64,000 nt of DNA, from positions 19,075-83,074 of the IMG/VR virus record IMGVR_UViG_3300042987_003051, one strand, 5' to 3'. Source of the stretch: a virus. Below, piece by piece: positions 30,161 through 39,895 of this stretch (position 1 is its first letter; each line of letters starts with the position of its first letter). Position numbers and translations under genes: made by a program. The notes under the pieces were generated by a model. It ran no database searches. It was not told where the DNA came from and worked only from the letters and a program-made list of their open reading frames with translations.

Positions 30161-30326
30161 TTATATGGACTTGGAGAATTATTTTAAGTTAAATTTTTCT
30201 TTAATGCAGTATCATAAATATTCATTAACAGAGATTGAAAATATGATATCTTGGGAAAGAGATGTTTATGTTGGAATGTTAAAAAATCATCTGGAAGAAG
30301 AAGAATTAAAGGCACAACAACGTTAA
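30156..30326 (+). CDS. 51: Baseplate hub assembly protein gp51-like
   Basis: The 56-aa product (MSYMDLENYFKLNFSLMQYH...) has the KYSLTEIENMISWERDVYV segment found in T4-like gp51 proteins, which catalyse hub assembly. It lies between gp26 and a tape-measure-like gene, the position of a tail assembly chaperone. It may be translated alone from ATG 30156 or as a frameshift fusion to gp26. Confidence 0.75.
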   Translation: MSYMDLENYFKLNFSLMQYHKYSLTEIENMISWERDVYVGMLKNHLEEEELKAQQR

Positions 30327-30330
30327 CAAA

Positions 30331-32610
30331 ATGAACTCAGTAACCGAAAAAATCGATGAGAGAATTTTAAGGCTACTGAGTCTTGATGATGTTTTTGACC
30401 TTGATTATGATACTTATTTAACTCTTCTTAAAGAGGCAATTGTTACTGGTGCAAATAAATTGCCTCAAGAAGAACTTGCAATGCTTTCAAATGAAAGAAG
30501 AAGAATAAGGGGGAAAAAAGGTAGATTTAAACCCCAAAAAGAAAAAGTAGCAGTAAATAAAGTATCAACTACTAAATTTCTTAAAGCATCAAAAAAAACT
30601 TTAGCACTCCCTTTTGATAGTACAATTCAACAACAAGATTTAACTGGAATTGGAAAACCACTTGAATCTATATCTAAAACTTTAGCAGCATTTTTAAAAT
30701 TTAGTAAAAAAAATAACGAAGAGGAAAGAAAAGATAGAGAGTTTCAAAAAAGATCTAAAAGAGAAGAAAGTCTTGAGGGATTTAAGAAAGGGATCTCAGC
30801 AGTTTCAAGTGCAGCAAAAAAAATGCTTGCACCTTTTCAAAGTATCATAGATCGAATTTGGAGATTTATATCCTTTACTTTGTTAGGTAGGGCATTTACC
30901 CAATTTATGAGTTGGTTGGGTGATCCAAAAAATAAAGGAAAAATAGAAGTTCTTGGAAGATTTTTAAAGGATTGGTGGCCAACTCTTCTTGGTGCTGCAG
31001 TTTTATTTTTTACTCCTTTTGGTAAATTTGTTAGAAGTACTTTAAAGTTAGTAGGATTTCTTGCAGGGAGATTGGTTAAAGCAATACCTCAGATTTCAAG
31101 AGCAGTTGCTGGACTTGGTAGGTTTGCTATTGGTAATCCTTTACTTACTATTGGAGCAACAACAGCAGCGGCAACTTTTGGTTCTGAAATGTGGAGGCAA
31201 GGAGAAGAAAAGAAACAACTTGAAAGTGAAGCAAAAAGACGTGGAGTAAATCAAGAAGTTGTAAAATTAGAATTAGAGGAAGCAAAGAGATCTCCTTTTG
31301 CGATATTTGGTGAAGCAATGCAAAACATTGGTAGCTTTGCTAAAGGTGGATCCATATTAAACTTAAATAATGGTTATGGTGGAATTGATGGTAATACTGG
31401 ACAAAAAGTGTCTGGATTTGGTCCCGATACTCAAATGATTGTTGCACAACCAGGTGAAGTTGTAATGAATAAAAAAGCAGTAAATGCTATTGGTGCAGAT
31501 ACTTTACTTGGATGGAATAGACAATTTGGTGGTCCCGGAGCAAATAAACCTAAGATGGGAAGATTATATAATACTGGTGGAATGGTTGGATATGAACCAA
31601 AAGAATTAATAGGAAATCCAGTTAAACTGACAAAAGCAGGGGTTTCTAAGTTACCTTATTTCGGTGGATTTCGTAGACAAACTGGAACGCTTGATATGGG
31701 AGGTACAAGAGGTGCTGGACTTGGAGGAGGAACTGATGCTATTACTAAACAATCAAAAGAGATGTATTTTGGTGATCGACTCAAAAAATTATTTTTTGGA
31801 AAACCAAAGTATGGTTATGATCCTCAAGAGTATAATGGTGGTGGATTAATAGAGACAAAACAAAATCTAAATTTTGTGTTGCCTGGACTTGGAGGAGGTG
31901 GAGGAGGAACTGATGCTATTACTAAACAATCAAAAGAGATGTATTTTGGTGATCGACTCAAAAAATTATTTTTTGGAAAACCAAAGTATGGTTATGATCC
32001 TCAAGAGTATAATGGTGGTGGATTGATTGGGAGAAAAGCAACTGAATTGGTTAATATAGAAATGCCAAATACAATTCGTGATTATTATGAACAAATTCAA
32101 GATGGTTTTATTAGTCCTATGAGTTTTGAAGATACTAAAAAATTAATAGAAGAACAGAAAAAATTAAAAATTAGAAAATTAATTAGGGATTATCAAAATA
32201 TGCCTCGCAGAAATGGCGGTGGACCTATCAAAGAAAATACAGGTAAAAATATTCCAGGTGCAACCGCAGATAGACAATTAATAGCAGCACAGCCTGGAGA
32301 ATATATTCTTCCTGTTGATACAGTATCTCATCTTGGCACATCTTTAATTGATAAAATTGTATCATTAACTGATAGTAATTCAAATGCGGCAAAACTTGGA
32401 CATAGGACAAAAAACATACCTAAAATTACTCCACTTTCTAGGAGTAATAGCAGTAATGTAATGACACTTCCACCAATTACTCAATCAGCATCTGGTGGTA
32501 TTAGTAATAATAACTCTGCTGGTTCTAGAGTTCCTACATTTTCTGCAGTATCTCCTAGTGGTGGATCCGAAAGATCTATTAATGCTGGTATCTATGGGAT
32601 TGTAGGATAA
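30331..32610 (+). CDS. Tape-measure-like tail length/baseplate hub protein
   Basis: The 759-aa product is basic and helical at the N-terminus, with a hydrophobic region (WWPTLLGAAVLFFTPFGKFV) around residue 215. Glycine-rich segments and typical tape-measure ends follow (MIVAQPGEVVMNKKAVNAIG and LIAAQPGEYILPVDTVSHLG). It occupies the tape-measure position after the gp26-gp51 pair. It holds an exact 125-base internal duplication. T4 gp29 is the functional counterpart by position; sequence similarity to it is not obvious. Confidence 0.65.
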   Translation: MNSVTEKIDERILRLLSLDDVFDLDYDTYLTLLKEAIVTGANKLPQEELAMLSNERRRIRGKKGRFKPQKEKVAVNKVSTTKFLKASKKTLALPFDSTIQQQDLTGIGKPLESISKTLAAFLKFSKKNNEEERKDREFQKRSKREESLEGFKKGISAVSSAAKKMLAPFQSIIDRIWRFISFTLLGRAFTQFMSWLGDPKNKGKIEVLGRFLKDWWPTLLGAAVLFFTPFGKFVRSTLKLVGFLAGRLVKAIPQISRAVAGLGRFAIGNPLLTIGATTAAATFGSEMWRQGEEKKQLESEAKRRGVNQEVVKLELEEAKRSPFAIFGEAMQNIGSFAKGGSILNLNNGYGGIDGNTGQKVSGFGPDTQMIVAQPGEVVMNKKAVNAIGADTLLGWNRQFGGPGANKPKMGRLYNTGGMVGYEPKELIGNPVKLTKAGVSKLPYFGGFRRQTGTLDMGGTRGAGLGGGTDAITKQSKEMYFGDRLKKLFFGKPKYGYDPQEYNGGGLIETKQNLNFVLPGLGGGGGGTDAITKQSKEMYFGDRLKKLFFGKPKYGYDPQEYNGGGLIGRKATELVNIEMPNTIRDYYEQIQDGFISPMSFEDTKKLIEEQKKLKIRKLIRDYQNMPRRNGGGPIKENTGKNIPGATADRQLIAAQPGEYILPVDTVSHLGTSLIDKIVSLTDSNSNAAKLGHRTKNIPKITPLSRSNSSNVMTLPPITQSASGGISNNNSAGSRVPTFSAVSPSGGSERSINAGIYGIVG
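31723..32024 (+). repeat. Exact 125-base direct repeat inside the tape-measure-like gene
   Basis: Bases 31723-31847 and 31900-32024 are identical, offset by 177 bases, a multiple of three. They encode GTDAITKQSKEMYFGDRLKK and the following residues twice. The identity at silent positions means the duplication is recent or kept by gene conversion. Confidence 0.95.
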
Positions 32611-35519
32611 TGATAGTTAATACACAGAAACTTTTACCTCCATCAAAATCATCATCATTACTTGTAAAAGTAAGTGGTTCCAAAATTATTCCATCGATTA
32701 AGAAAAAAAGTATTAATACTCAGAAATTATTAGGGCCAAGAAAAGATGAACCTGGGCAAATAGTAAAAGTATTAACTGATATTGATGTTCGTTTAAAATT
32801 AATTTTAAAAGAGGATCAAAGTCAACAAAATAAAAAAAGAAGAGAGAAAGAAAAAAAAGAGTTTGAAGATCAAGAAAAAAAATTAGAAGCACCAAAAGAA
32901 ACTAAAAAATTTAAATTTCCATCTCTTTCGATTCCTGGATCAAGTTTTCTCGATCGTATTAAAAGATTTTTATTTTTTACTGCTCTTGGTTGGGTATTTA
33001 CAAAATTTCAAGATCAACTTCCGAAATTGCAAGGAGTTATTAAAATAATAACTCAAGTTTATGGAGTCGCTGAAAATATTTTTAAATTTTTATTAGAGTC
33101 TTTTGTAAATGTTATTGATCGTGGATACAAAGCTTATGATAAAGTTAGAGATCTTGCAAAGAGTATTGGTGGAGAAAAGGCACAAAAAGACTTTGATAAT
33201 TTATCAAGTAAGTTAAATGAGTATATTAATTATGCTCTAATTGGTGGAATGGCACTTACAGGTGCTATTAATGCGTTTTCTAATGAAGTTAAAGGAAGAA
33301 AAGGAAAAGATGGTGGAACTACTGCTGGAGTTGGTGGTAGACCAAGAACACCAGGAAGAACTTCTACTGGATATCGTTTAGTTCAAAGAGGTGGATCATC
33401 TAAAGGTCTTAGTGGAGGAAGGTATGGGTCGAGTCAAGTAGAAAGAATTGCAAAATTTGATCCATTAAAGAAGAATATTTTTCAGAGAGCAGGACAAGCA
33501 TCGAGAATTGGTGCAAAAAAAGCAACACAAGCAGTCATTGGAAAACAAGCAACAAAACAATTATTAAGACTAGCAAAAGGTCCTTTATCACGATTACCAC
33601 TTCTTGGTGGATTAATTGAATTTGGTCTTTCTTGGGCACTGGGAGATCCTGTAGGTAAAGCAGCATTTAGGGGAGTTGGAACTTTACTTCTTGGGGCTGT
33701 TGGTTCTTTAATACTTCCTGGATTTGGAACTTTTGTTGGTGGTTGGGCTGGTGCTGAACTTGCTGGAAAACTTTATGAAGTTTTATTTGAAAATAAAAAA
33801 CCACAAGGGAAAGTTCAGAAGAAACAAGGTGGAGGACCAGTTACAAGAGGTGGAAAAACTCAGGGTGGACCATCAAGGTCTATTAAAATAACAAGAAGAA
33901 AACCTCTAAAAGTAAAACCAAAACAATCTCAACCCGGTAAAGACGTTGGTGGTAAGAAGAAAATTAAAGAATTATACCCAGATCCATCAGCAAGATCTGA
34001 TATTGAAGGAGAACAAAAAAGTGCTTGGTGGAAATTACTTCCACAACTTTCTAATAATCCAACTCCAGAAGAAATTCAACAAAGAAATGATAAAATTAAA
34101 GCACTTCCAAATTCATATAAAGCACTGACTGGAGTTGCAAAAATCTTAAAGGATATTCCTTTTGGTATTGGTGCATTAATGGGAGGTGCAGTTGATGTTG
34201 CTTTGGGGGAAAAGTTACCAAAAAATGCTATTGATAATTTAAGTAATGGTATTTCCTATTTAATTAATGCAATTTCAAATAGACAACTAATCTCAAGTTT
34301 ATCAAGCATTGAAAAAGAAATTACAAGAATGGAGACTGGTGGAGCAGTTCCACGCCTTAAAGATTTTAATACTCAGGATCAATTTGGATTGGGTAAAGAT
34401 ATTAGTAAAGTTCTTGATGGTATGATTCGACAAAAAGTTGATGAAGCAATTCGTGAAGTTCAAAAACAATTGATGCCTGGTAAATATTCTGCGGTGGAGA
34501 GAGGTTCTCCTTCTGTTGATCCCGATCGAGGTGGTGGAGGAGGTGGCGGCGGCGGTGGCACCGGTCAAGGACTTAATCAACCAAATGTTAGTGGAAAAAG
34601 TGGATATAAAGGTTCAACAAACGTAATTGATACGGGATATAGAGATGCTAATGGTAGACCTATTAAATTAAATCCCGGAGCAGCACAAGCATTTAGAAAT
34701 ATGATCTCTGCAGGAATGCCATTTAGGTCAGGTGACGTTGCTAATGTTTATAGAGATGAGGCTGAATATTTGCGTTTAATTAATGCTGGATACAATCCAG
34801 CATCCAATTCTGCTCATAATTATGGAGAAGGTGCTGACATTCATGGTGCTATGGGGGAGTGGATTAAAAGAAATGGGAGAAGATATGGGTGGTATTATAT
34901 TGACTATCCAGGAACTCATGGTGGGCATTTTGAGTGGAAAGGTACGCCTACAAGACAACCAACACAAGGACAACCACCAGGAAGACCTCCTGGACAAACA
35001 CCATCAGGAAGTGTTAGGCAGTCTGGTGAAGCATCTTGGTATGGTCCAGGTTTTTATGGAAATAGAACTGCAAGTGGAGATCTATTTCGTGAGGGAGATA
35101 CTGAATATACTGCAGCACATCGAACTTTACCATTTGGGACAAAAGTAACAGTTACAAATAAATCAAATGGTAAAAGTATTCAAGTCAGAATTAATGATCG
35201 TGGACCATTCAAAGCTGGTAGAATTATTGATTTAAACAAAGCAGCAAGAGATGCTTTGGGTGGTCAAGATTTAATGAATGTTGATCTAAGTTATAAAGGT
35301 GGTGGATACATTCCAAAACAATCTCCAAAAGACAGAACAAAATCTCTTACAAGTTACCCCTCATATTCATCTGAAGGTGGAATGATGATTGCTATTCAAC
35401 CAATGATTATTGAAAAGACTATACCAGTTCCTTCAGGTCGAAGAAGTGGTGGTGGTGCTGTGATGTTTCCAATTGCTGGTGTAAATAATAGTAATATGCA
35501 AAGTTTAAGTAGAGGATAA
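32610..35519 (+). CDS. Large tail/hub protein with M15-like and RlpA-like domains
   Basis: The 969-aa product shares the upstream gene's style: a basic helical N-terminus, membrane-like FLFFTALGWVFTKFQ, and PGE/GGG repeats. Residues about 715-800 look like an M15/VanY-type D-Ala-D-Ala peptidase domain, with SAHNYGEGADIH metal ligands and GTHGGHFEWKG. Residues about 825-900 form an RlpA-like double-psi barrel (GEASWYGPGFYGNRTASGD, RTLPFGTKVTVTNKSNGKSI, RINDRGPF). This protein could cut the cell wall during DNA injection, replacing the lysozyme domain that T4 gp5 has and gp5 here lacks. The order before gp27 matches a tail hub location. Confidence 0.75.
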   Translation: MIVNTQKLLPPSKSSSLLVKVSGSKIIPSIKKKSINTQKLLGPRKDEPGQIVKVLTDIDVRLKLILKEDQSQQNKKRREKEKKEFEDQEKKLEAPKETKKFKFPSLSIPGSSFLDRIKRFLFFTALGWVFTKFQDQLPKLQGVIKIITQVYGVAENIFKFLLESFVNVIDRGYKAYDKVRDLAKSIGGEKAQKDFDNLSSKLNEYINYALIGGMALTGAINAFSNEVKGRKGKDGGTTAGVGGRPRTPGRTSTGYRLVQRGGSSKGLSGGRYGSSQVERIAKFDPLKKNIFQRAGQASRIGAKKATQAVIGKQATKQLLRLAKGPLSRLPLLGGLIEFGLSWALGDPVGKAAFRGVGTLLLGAVGSLILPGFGTFVGGWAGAELAGKLYEVLFENKKPQGKVQKKQGGGPVTRGGKTQGGPSRSIKITRRKPLKVKPKQSQPGKDVGGKKKIKELYPDPSARSDIEGEQKSAWWKLLPQLSNNPTPEEIQQRNDKIKALPNSYKALTGVAKILKDIPFGIGALMGGAVDVALGEKLPKNAIDNLSNGISYLINAISNRQLISSLSSIEKEITRMETGGAVPRLKDFNTQDQFGLGKDISKVLDGMIRQKVDEAIREVQKQLMPGKYSAVERGSPSVDPDRGGGGGGGGGGTGQGLNQPNVSGKSGYKGSTNVIDTGYRDANGRPIKLNPGAAQAFRNMISAGMPFRSGDVANVYRDEAEYLRLINAGYNPASNSAHNYGEGADIHGAMGEWIKRNGRRYGWYYIDYPGTHGGHFEWKGTPTRQPTQGQPPGRPPGQTPSGSVRQSGEASWYGPGFYGNRTASGDLFREGDTEYTAAHRTLPFGTKVTVTNKSNGKSIQVRINDRGPFKAGRIIDLNKAARDALGGQDLMNVDLSYKGGGYIPKQSPKDRTKSLTSYPSYSSEGGMMIAIQPMIIEKTIPVPSGRRSGGGAVMFPIAGVNNSNMQSLSRG

Positions 35520-35521
35520 AA

Positions 35522-36841
35522 ATGTCAGCAAACTTTGCCGCACAGGCAGGCGAAGCCCAGATAAAACTATTTGAATTTGAATCAAACTACAATAAACCAG
35601 TAGATGTTTCTGGTGGTATTTTAGAGTTGAATTATTATGAAAGTATTCTTGATAACTCAATCAGAGCAACTGCTACTTTTGCCGATACTGGATACAGAAA
35701 TGGAGAAGGTTCTGCCATTGTTGAGGAAGGTGATTTAAATTTAACAGTGGGTGAAAAGGTAAATCTAAAGGTTAATGATGGTAATCAGTTTGAGCTAAAT
35801 TTTACTGGAGCAAAACAATTAAGAATTAAAGAAACAAGAAATATAGATGAGAGTACTAATAAAATTATATTCACTGTAGATTTATTTTCTAAAGAGTCTA
35901 TCAATAATGAGTTAGAACAATGTAGAGTTAAGCAAAGATTTGATGGAAAAATATCAGATTCAGTGGAGAAAATTTTAAAAGAAATTTTAAAAACAGAAAA
36001 AGAACTTGATATTGATACTACTCTTAATCAATTAAGTTTTATTGGAAACGTTGAGAAACCTTTTTATAAATGCACTTGGTTGGGTCCAAGATCAGTTCCT
36101 GATGTACAAAATGCTAAAGGAAATTTATCTGGATATTTTTTTTATGAAACTTATGAAGGATTTAAGTTTAAGTCAATTGATAAACTGTTTGAACAAAATC
36201 CAAAAAGAAAATTAATTTTTAATAATATTATTGGAGAAATTCCTCCTGGATATGATGGAAAAATTTTAGATTATTCTTTTGATAGTACTATTGATTTAAA
36301 AACTTCCCTTCTTACAGGATCACTTTTTAACTCAAAACTTAAGGGTGTTAATGCTTTTGAAAGTTCTTATCGTGAAAATCAGTTTGATCATAAAAACCAA
36401 GGACTTACTAATAATATAGGTGGGATTGATTTCCCATTAGTTGCATCAGATTTAAAAATACAAGAACAGGTTACTAGAATATTATATAAGTGGGATGATC
36501 CAGGATTTCTTGTTGAAGGTAAAGATTTGATATCACAACTTCTTAAATCTACCTATACTAATTATAACAATGATGAAATACTAAGGCAATCATATGTGAG
36601 ATATAATAATTTGTTTAATATAAAATTATCAATTGCAATATCAGGCGATATGAGTTTGAGGGCTGGAGATCTTCTTCATTGTGATTTTCCCGAAGTCACT
36701 TCGAATACAACAAAATCTTATAGTAAGAAGAAAAGTGGTATATATATGATATCAGATGTGTGTCATCGTATAACAAAAAATGGTTGTTATACTAGACTCA
36801 ATTTAGTTAGAGATTCAATTGGTAGAAAACCATCTAAGTAA
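35522..36841 (+). CDS. 27: Baseplate hub protein gp27-like
   Basis: The 439-aa product contains GGILELNYYESILDNSIRAT near residue 33, which resembles the first barrel of gp27-type hubs, and later LVEGKDLISQLLKSTYTN and MSLRAGDLLHCDFPEVTS near the end, where the second barrel closes. gp27 forms the central trimer that holds gp5 and the tube. It starts two bases after the preceding stop. The length is somewhat above T4's 391 aa. Confidence 0.8.
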   Translation: MSANFAAQAGEAQIKLFEFESNYNKPVDVSGGILELNYYESILDNSIRATATFADTGYRNGEGSAIVEEGDLNLTVGEKVNLKVNDGNQFELNFTGAKQLRIKETRNIDESTNKIIFTVDLFSKESINNELEQCRVKQRFDGKISDSVEKILKEILKTEKELDIDTTLNQLSFIGNVEKPFYKCTWLGPRSVPDVQNAKGNLSGYFFYETYEGFKFKSIDKLFEQNPKRKLIFNNIIGEIPPGYDGKILDYSFDSTIDLKTSLLTGSLFNSKLKGVNAFESSYRENQFDHKNQGLTNNIGGIDFPLVASDLKIQEQVTRILYKWDDPGFLVEGKDLISQLLKSTYTNYNNDEILRQSYVRYNNLFNIKLSIAISGDMSLRAGDLLHCDFPEVTSNTTKSYSKKKSGIYMISDVCHRITKNGCYTRLNLVRDSIGRKPSK

Positions 36842-36842
36842 A

Positions 36843-37058
36843 ATGGAAAAATCACTTCAACAACATATCAACGATGATCGTGATGAACTAGATAACCCTA
36901 ATACTAGTGGTCAACGTCGTCGTCATTTGGAAGGTGAACTTGATGCATTAGAGGCATATCAAGCAAATCATCCTGATGATGATCATGATCCAACTTCATT
37001 AGAACTTTATTGTGATACTCATCCAGATGCTCTTGAATGTAGAGTTTATGAAGAATAA
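36843..37058 (+). CDS. Conserved small acidic protein between gp27 and gp5
   Basis: The 71-aa product (MEKSLQQHINDDRDELDNPN...) has GQRRRHLEGELDALEAYQAN and an acidic, His/Asp-rich middle. Proteins like this are, as I recall, found in the same position in cyanomyoviruses. ATG 36843 is chosen over an upstream in-frame ATG at 36819, which lies inside gp27. Confidence 0.65.
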   Translation: MEKSLQQHINDDRDELDNPNTSGQRRRHLEGELDALEAYQANHPDDDHDPTSLELYCDTHPDALECRVYEE

Positions 37059-37606
37059 TGAACGCTTACTCGGGAAACTTTGATTTGAATAGTGTTACAT
37101 CTCTTCCTGTTTGGTTTGGGAGAGTTGTATCTAGTGTTTCATGGCAGGATAATATTGAAGCATCACACTTTGACCCATCACAAAAGAAGGGATGGGGATT
37201 TCGTTATCGCGTAAGGTATTTTGGATTGCATTCTTCAAGCACTCAAGATTTGCCTGATGAACAATTGCCTATGGCAAATGTAATGTTGCCTGTAACTTCA
37301 GGATCTGGTCTTGGTGGATTTGTAGAAACTCCATCATTATCTTCTGGTTCAATTGTTGTTGGTTTTTTCCTTGATGGGATGGCGGGTCAGGAACCATATA
37401 TTTTTGGGGTATTGGTCAATTCAAATAATGAAGTTCCTAAAGAACAACCACAAGATCAAACTGGAGGGGCAAATCTTTTTAATGATACTTATGTTAGAGG
37501 AACTAGTCCTCAAACTGGGTCTTTTGTTCCTGACTTTCTCCAAACTCTTAGGGTACAGGATAGACCTTCATATGCTAGTACACAGTATAAAATAAATTCG
37601 CAATAA
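37058..37606 (+). CDS. 5: Baseplate hub/needle protein gp5, OB domain only
   Basis: The 182-aa product (MNAYSGNFDLNSVTSLPVWF...) has the OB-fold of gp5/VgrG proteins: WFGRVVSSVSWQDN, GWGFRYRVRYFGLH, LPMANVMLPVTSGSGLGGF and SLSSGSIVVGFFLDG. T4 gp5 continues with a lysozyme and a triple beta-helix, and neither is present. Cell-wall cutting may be done by the 969-aa hub protein and the needle by the 188-aa protein downstream. Confidence 0.8.
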   Translation: MNAYSGNFDLNSVTSLPVWFGRVVSSVSWQDNIEASHFDPSQKKGWGFRYRVRYFGLHSSSTQDLPDEQLPMANVMLPVTSGSGLGGFVETPSLSSGSIVVGFFLDGMAGQEPYIFGVLVNSNNEVPKEQPQDQTGGANLFNDTYVRGTSPQTGSFVPDFLQTLRVQDRPSYASTQYKINSQ

Positions 37607-37607
37607 A

Positions 37608-39329
37608 ATGGTTTACAGAAAAACTTCAGACGGAATATATCAAGTATCAGATCGCAATGTAAATTTAGGTAGTTCTAAAGACACTAAATCTGCAGATCAA
37701 GCTCAACAAGATGCAAACAGACCTGAAGCAGTACAAAGTCCCTGTAAAAATGATGGAACAAAAGCAATACAATCTATAATTCAAAACCTTCAAAATGATA
37801 TTAGTAATATACAAAGGTACACTAATAGATTTTCAACTATAAATGGTGCTGTTAGTGTTTTTGTAAATGAAGATTCTGGAGTAGGAAAAGACATAAAAAC
37901 TATTGTTGATTTTGCAACAACAGATATTGGATCTAATATAAAAACTATGTTAGATCCTATGCGTGCATGGACTATTAATGAAATACAAAGGAAAGCAAAA
38001 GAGACGATGCCATTTCTTTTTCCTGGAGAAGTTCCTTCTTTTGTAGATAATCTTAGGAAAGGGACAAATTTAATTTCTTGTGCTTTTGGGAAAGTAATAG
38101 AGACTTTGTTTGGAACAATTGGAGATTTGTTATTACAATTTATAGATCAATTTATTAATGGTCCTTTGTGTGCGATTCAGGATTTTATTTCTAATTTATT
38201 TGATAGTATTTTAGGTCCAATTGTTGATAGTATTAATTCTGCACTTTCACTTATAACAGGAACTATTGGTGATATTGCATCAAAATTGTTTAATGCTCTT
38301 GATTTTGTTAATGATCTTATAAATTTCTTTAAATGTGAAACAAAACCAGAGTGTCCTTCCGTTGATTCTATAAATCTTGCTGGAACTGTATTTTCTACAG
38401 ATGCTCTTAATTTACAATCATCTCCTCCTGAAAATTTTAAATATAATAGTTCCGGTATTGGAACTCTTCCAATACCCGGATGTCCAACAAATCCAATACC
38501 TTGCGGACCTCCTCAGGTTCAGTTTTTTGGTGGTGGTGGATTTGGTGCTGCTGCAAATCCAATTATAAGTTCTAATTCATCTTCGGTCATTGGATTTGAT
38601 ATTGTAAATCCAGGCACGGGATTCTTAGAAGCACCTAAAGCAACTCTTGTAGATTCTTGTGGGAATGGTTCGGGTTCTTCTCTTCAAGTTATAATGGAAC
38701 CTGCAGGTATTGGGACCACTTCAATAATAGGCATTGGAACTACTTCAACTTTAAAAGTCAAAAATATTGCAATTCTTGCTCCCGGAGATGGATACCTCTC
38801 AACCCTAGATGGGTCAATGGGAGGAAATGGTAGGGTTTGGAAAGAAAAGGATGAATGTTATGTTGAAACAAGTGATGGAAAATATTATGTTGTTCCTGAT
38901 AAAAATGCTGTACAATTGAATGATGGTGATACATTGATTTGTTCTCCCCCAGCATCAGAAGTTGATTCATATCAAGTTGTTACTGAAATAGAAGATATTC
39001 TTGTACTTGATTCTGGATTTGGATATGAACCAGGAGATTCTCTTGAGGTTGTTCCGAGTAATGGATCTCAAATAGAACCTGTTATAAATGATAGGGGAGA
39101 AATTGAAAGAATTAATATAATAAATCCCGGAATTGGATTTACGGATATACCAGAAATTTTTGTAAAATCTAAAAATGGATATAATGTAAAATTAGTTCCA
39201 GTATTAAAATCAACAAGAATAAGTAATCTAGATCCAACCATTGTTCCACCAGGAACGCAAATTATTTCTGTTGTTGATTGTGTTGGAAGAATATTACCTA
39301 AAACTACATTTAATAGAGTACCAAGATGA
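37608..39329 (+). CDS. Virion structural protein (tail or baseplate)
   Basis: The 573-aa product has a helical N-terminal half with a hydrophobic segment (ILGPIVDSINSALSLITGTI) and a C-terminal half of beta repeats ('IVNPGTGFLEAPKATLVDS' and 'LDSGFGYEPGD'). The repeats resemble the GxGY-type units also seen in the fibre proteins here. It lies between gp5 and the possible needle protein, so it is probably part of the baseplate. Confidence 0.6.
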   Translation: MVYRKTSDGIYQVSDRNVNLGSSKDTKSADQAQQDANRPEAVQSPCKNDGTKAIQSIIQNLQNDISNIQRYTNRFSTINGAVSVFVNEDSGVGKDIKTIVDFATTDIGSNIKTMLDPMRAWTINEIQRKAKETMPFLFPGEVPSFVDNLRKGTNLISCAFGKVIETLFGTIGDLLLQFIDQFINGPLCAIQDFISNLFDSILGPIVDSINSALSLITGTIGDIASKLFNALDFVNDLINFFKCETKPECPSVDSINLAGTVFSTDALNLQSSPPENFKYNSSGIGTLPIPGCPTNPIPCGPPQVQFFGGGGFGAAANPIISSNSSSVIGFDIVNPGTGFLEAPKATLVDSCGNGSGSSLQVIMEPAGIGTTSIIGIGTTSTLKVKNIAILAPGDGYLSTLDGSMGGNGRVWKEKDECYVETSDGKYYVVPDKNAVQLNDGDTLICSPPASEVDSYQVVTEIEDILVLDSGFGYEPGDSLEVVPSNGSQIEPVINDRGEIERINIINPGIGFTDIPEIFVKSKNGYNVKLVPVLKSTRISNLDPTIVPPGTQIISVVDCVGRILPKTTFNRVPR

Positions 39330-39892
39330 AATCTAAAAATTACGAAGGAAAAACGATAGGAACAAAAGATGGGCAAATTCGGTTTGGTCACATTCATGCA
39401 GATCAAGTTAAATCATCATTTATGATTCAGGGACAGGAGTCTCTCGAATATATTGCAATTGATCAGACAGAACCAAGGAAAAGATGGATAACCTCAAGAT
39501 GTAGGGGACGTTACCAAGTTAAGTGTGGTGATGATATTCCAAAAGATCAAATCGGGATGTGGTTTAATGCAGATCGTAGTGATATTCTAATTCAAACTAA
39601 AGGTAGAATTAGAATGGAAGCGGAAAATATTGATTTGATTGCTCGTGGACCTGATGATTCTAAAGGAGTAATAAATTTAATTTCCAATGAAAGTGTAAAT
39701 ATAAAAACAAAACGATTTACATCTGATGCAAGTGAGTCAATTAGTTTATTTACAAATGGAGAGATGCTTCAAAGTGCAATAAATATTATGAAAATTTATG
39801 GTGGAAGTATTCAAAAAATGACTTCGATGAGTTCAATTAAACCACCAGAGTTTCCGATAGTTTCAGATTTGCTAAAATTAGTAAAACAATAA
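39326..39892 (+). CDS. Possible gp5 C-terminal needle (beta-helix) protein
   Basis: The 188-aa product has RIRMEAENIDLIARGPDDSK and GVINLISNESVNIKTKRFTS. Such short alternating beta repeats are typical of VgrG/gp5 triple beta-helices. In T4 this helix is fused to gp5; here it may be a separate polypeptide. The N-terminal part (YEGKTIGTKDGQIRFGHIHA) is of unknown role. Confidence 0.5.
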   Translation: MKSKNYEGKTIGTKDGQIRFGHIHADQVKSSFMIQGQESLEYIAIDQTEPRKRWITSRCRGRYQVKCGDDIPKDQIGMWFNADRSDILIQTKGRIRMEAENIDLIARGPDDSKGVINLISNESVNIKTKRFTSDASESISLFTNGEMLQSAINIMKIYGGSIQKMTSMSSIKPPEFPIVSDLLKLVKQ

Positions 39893-39895
39893 CAT

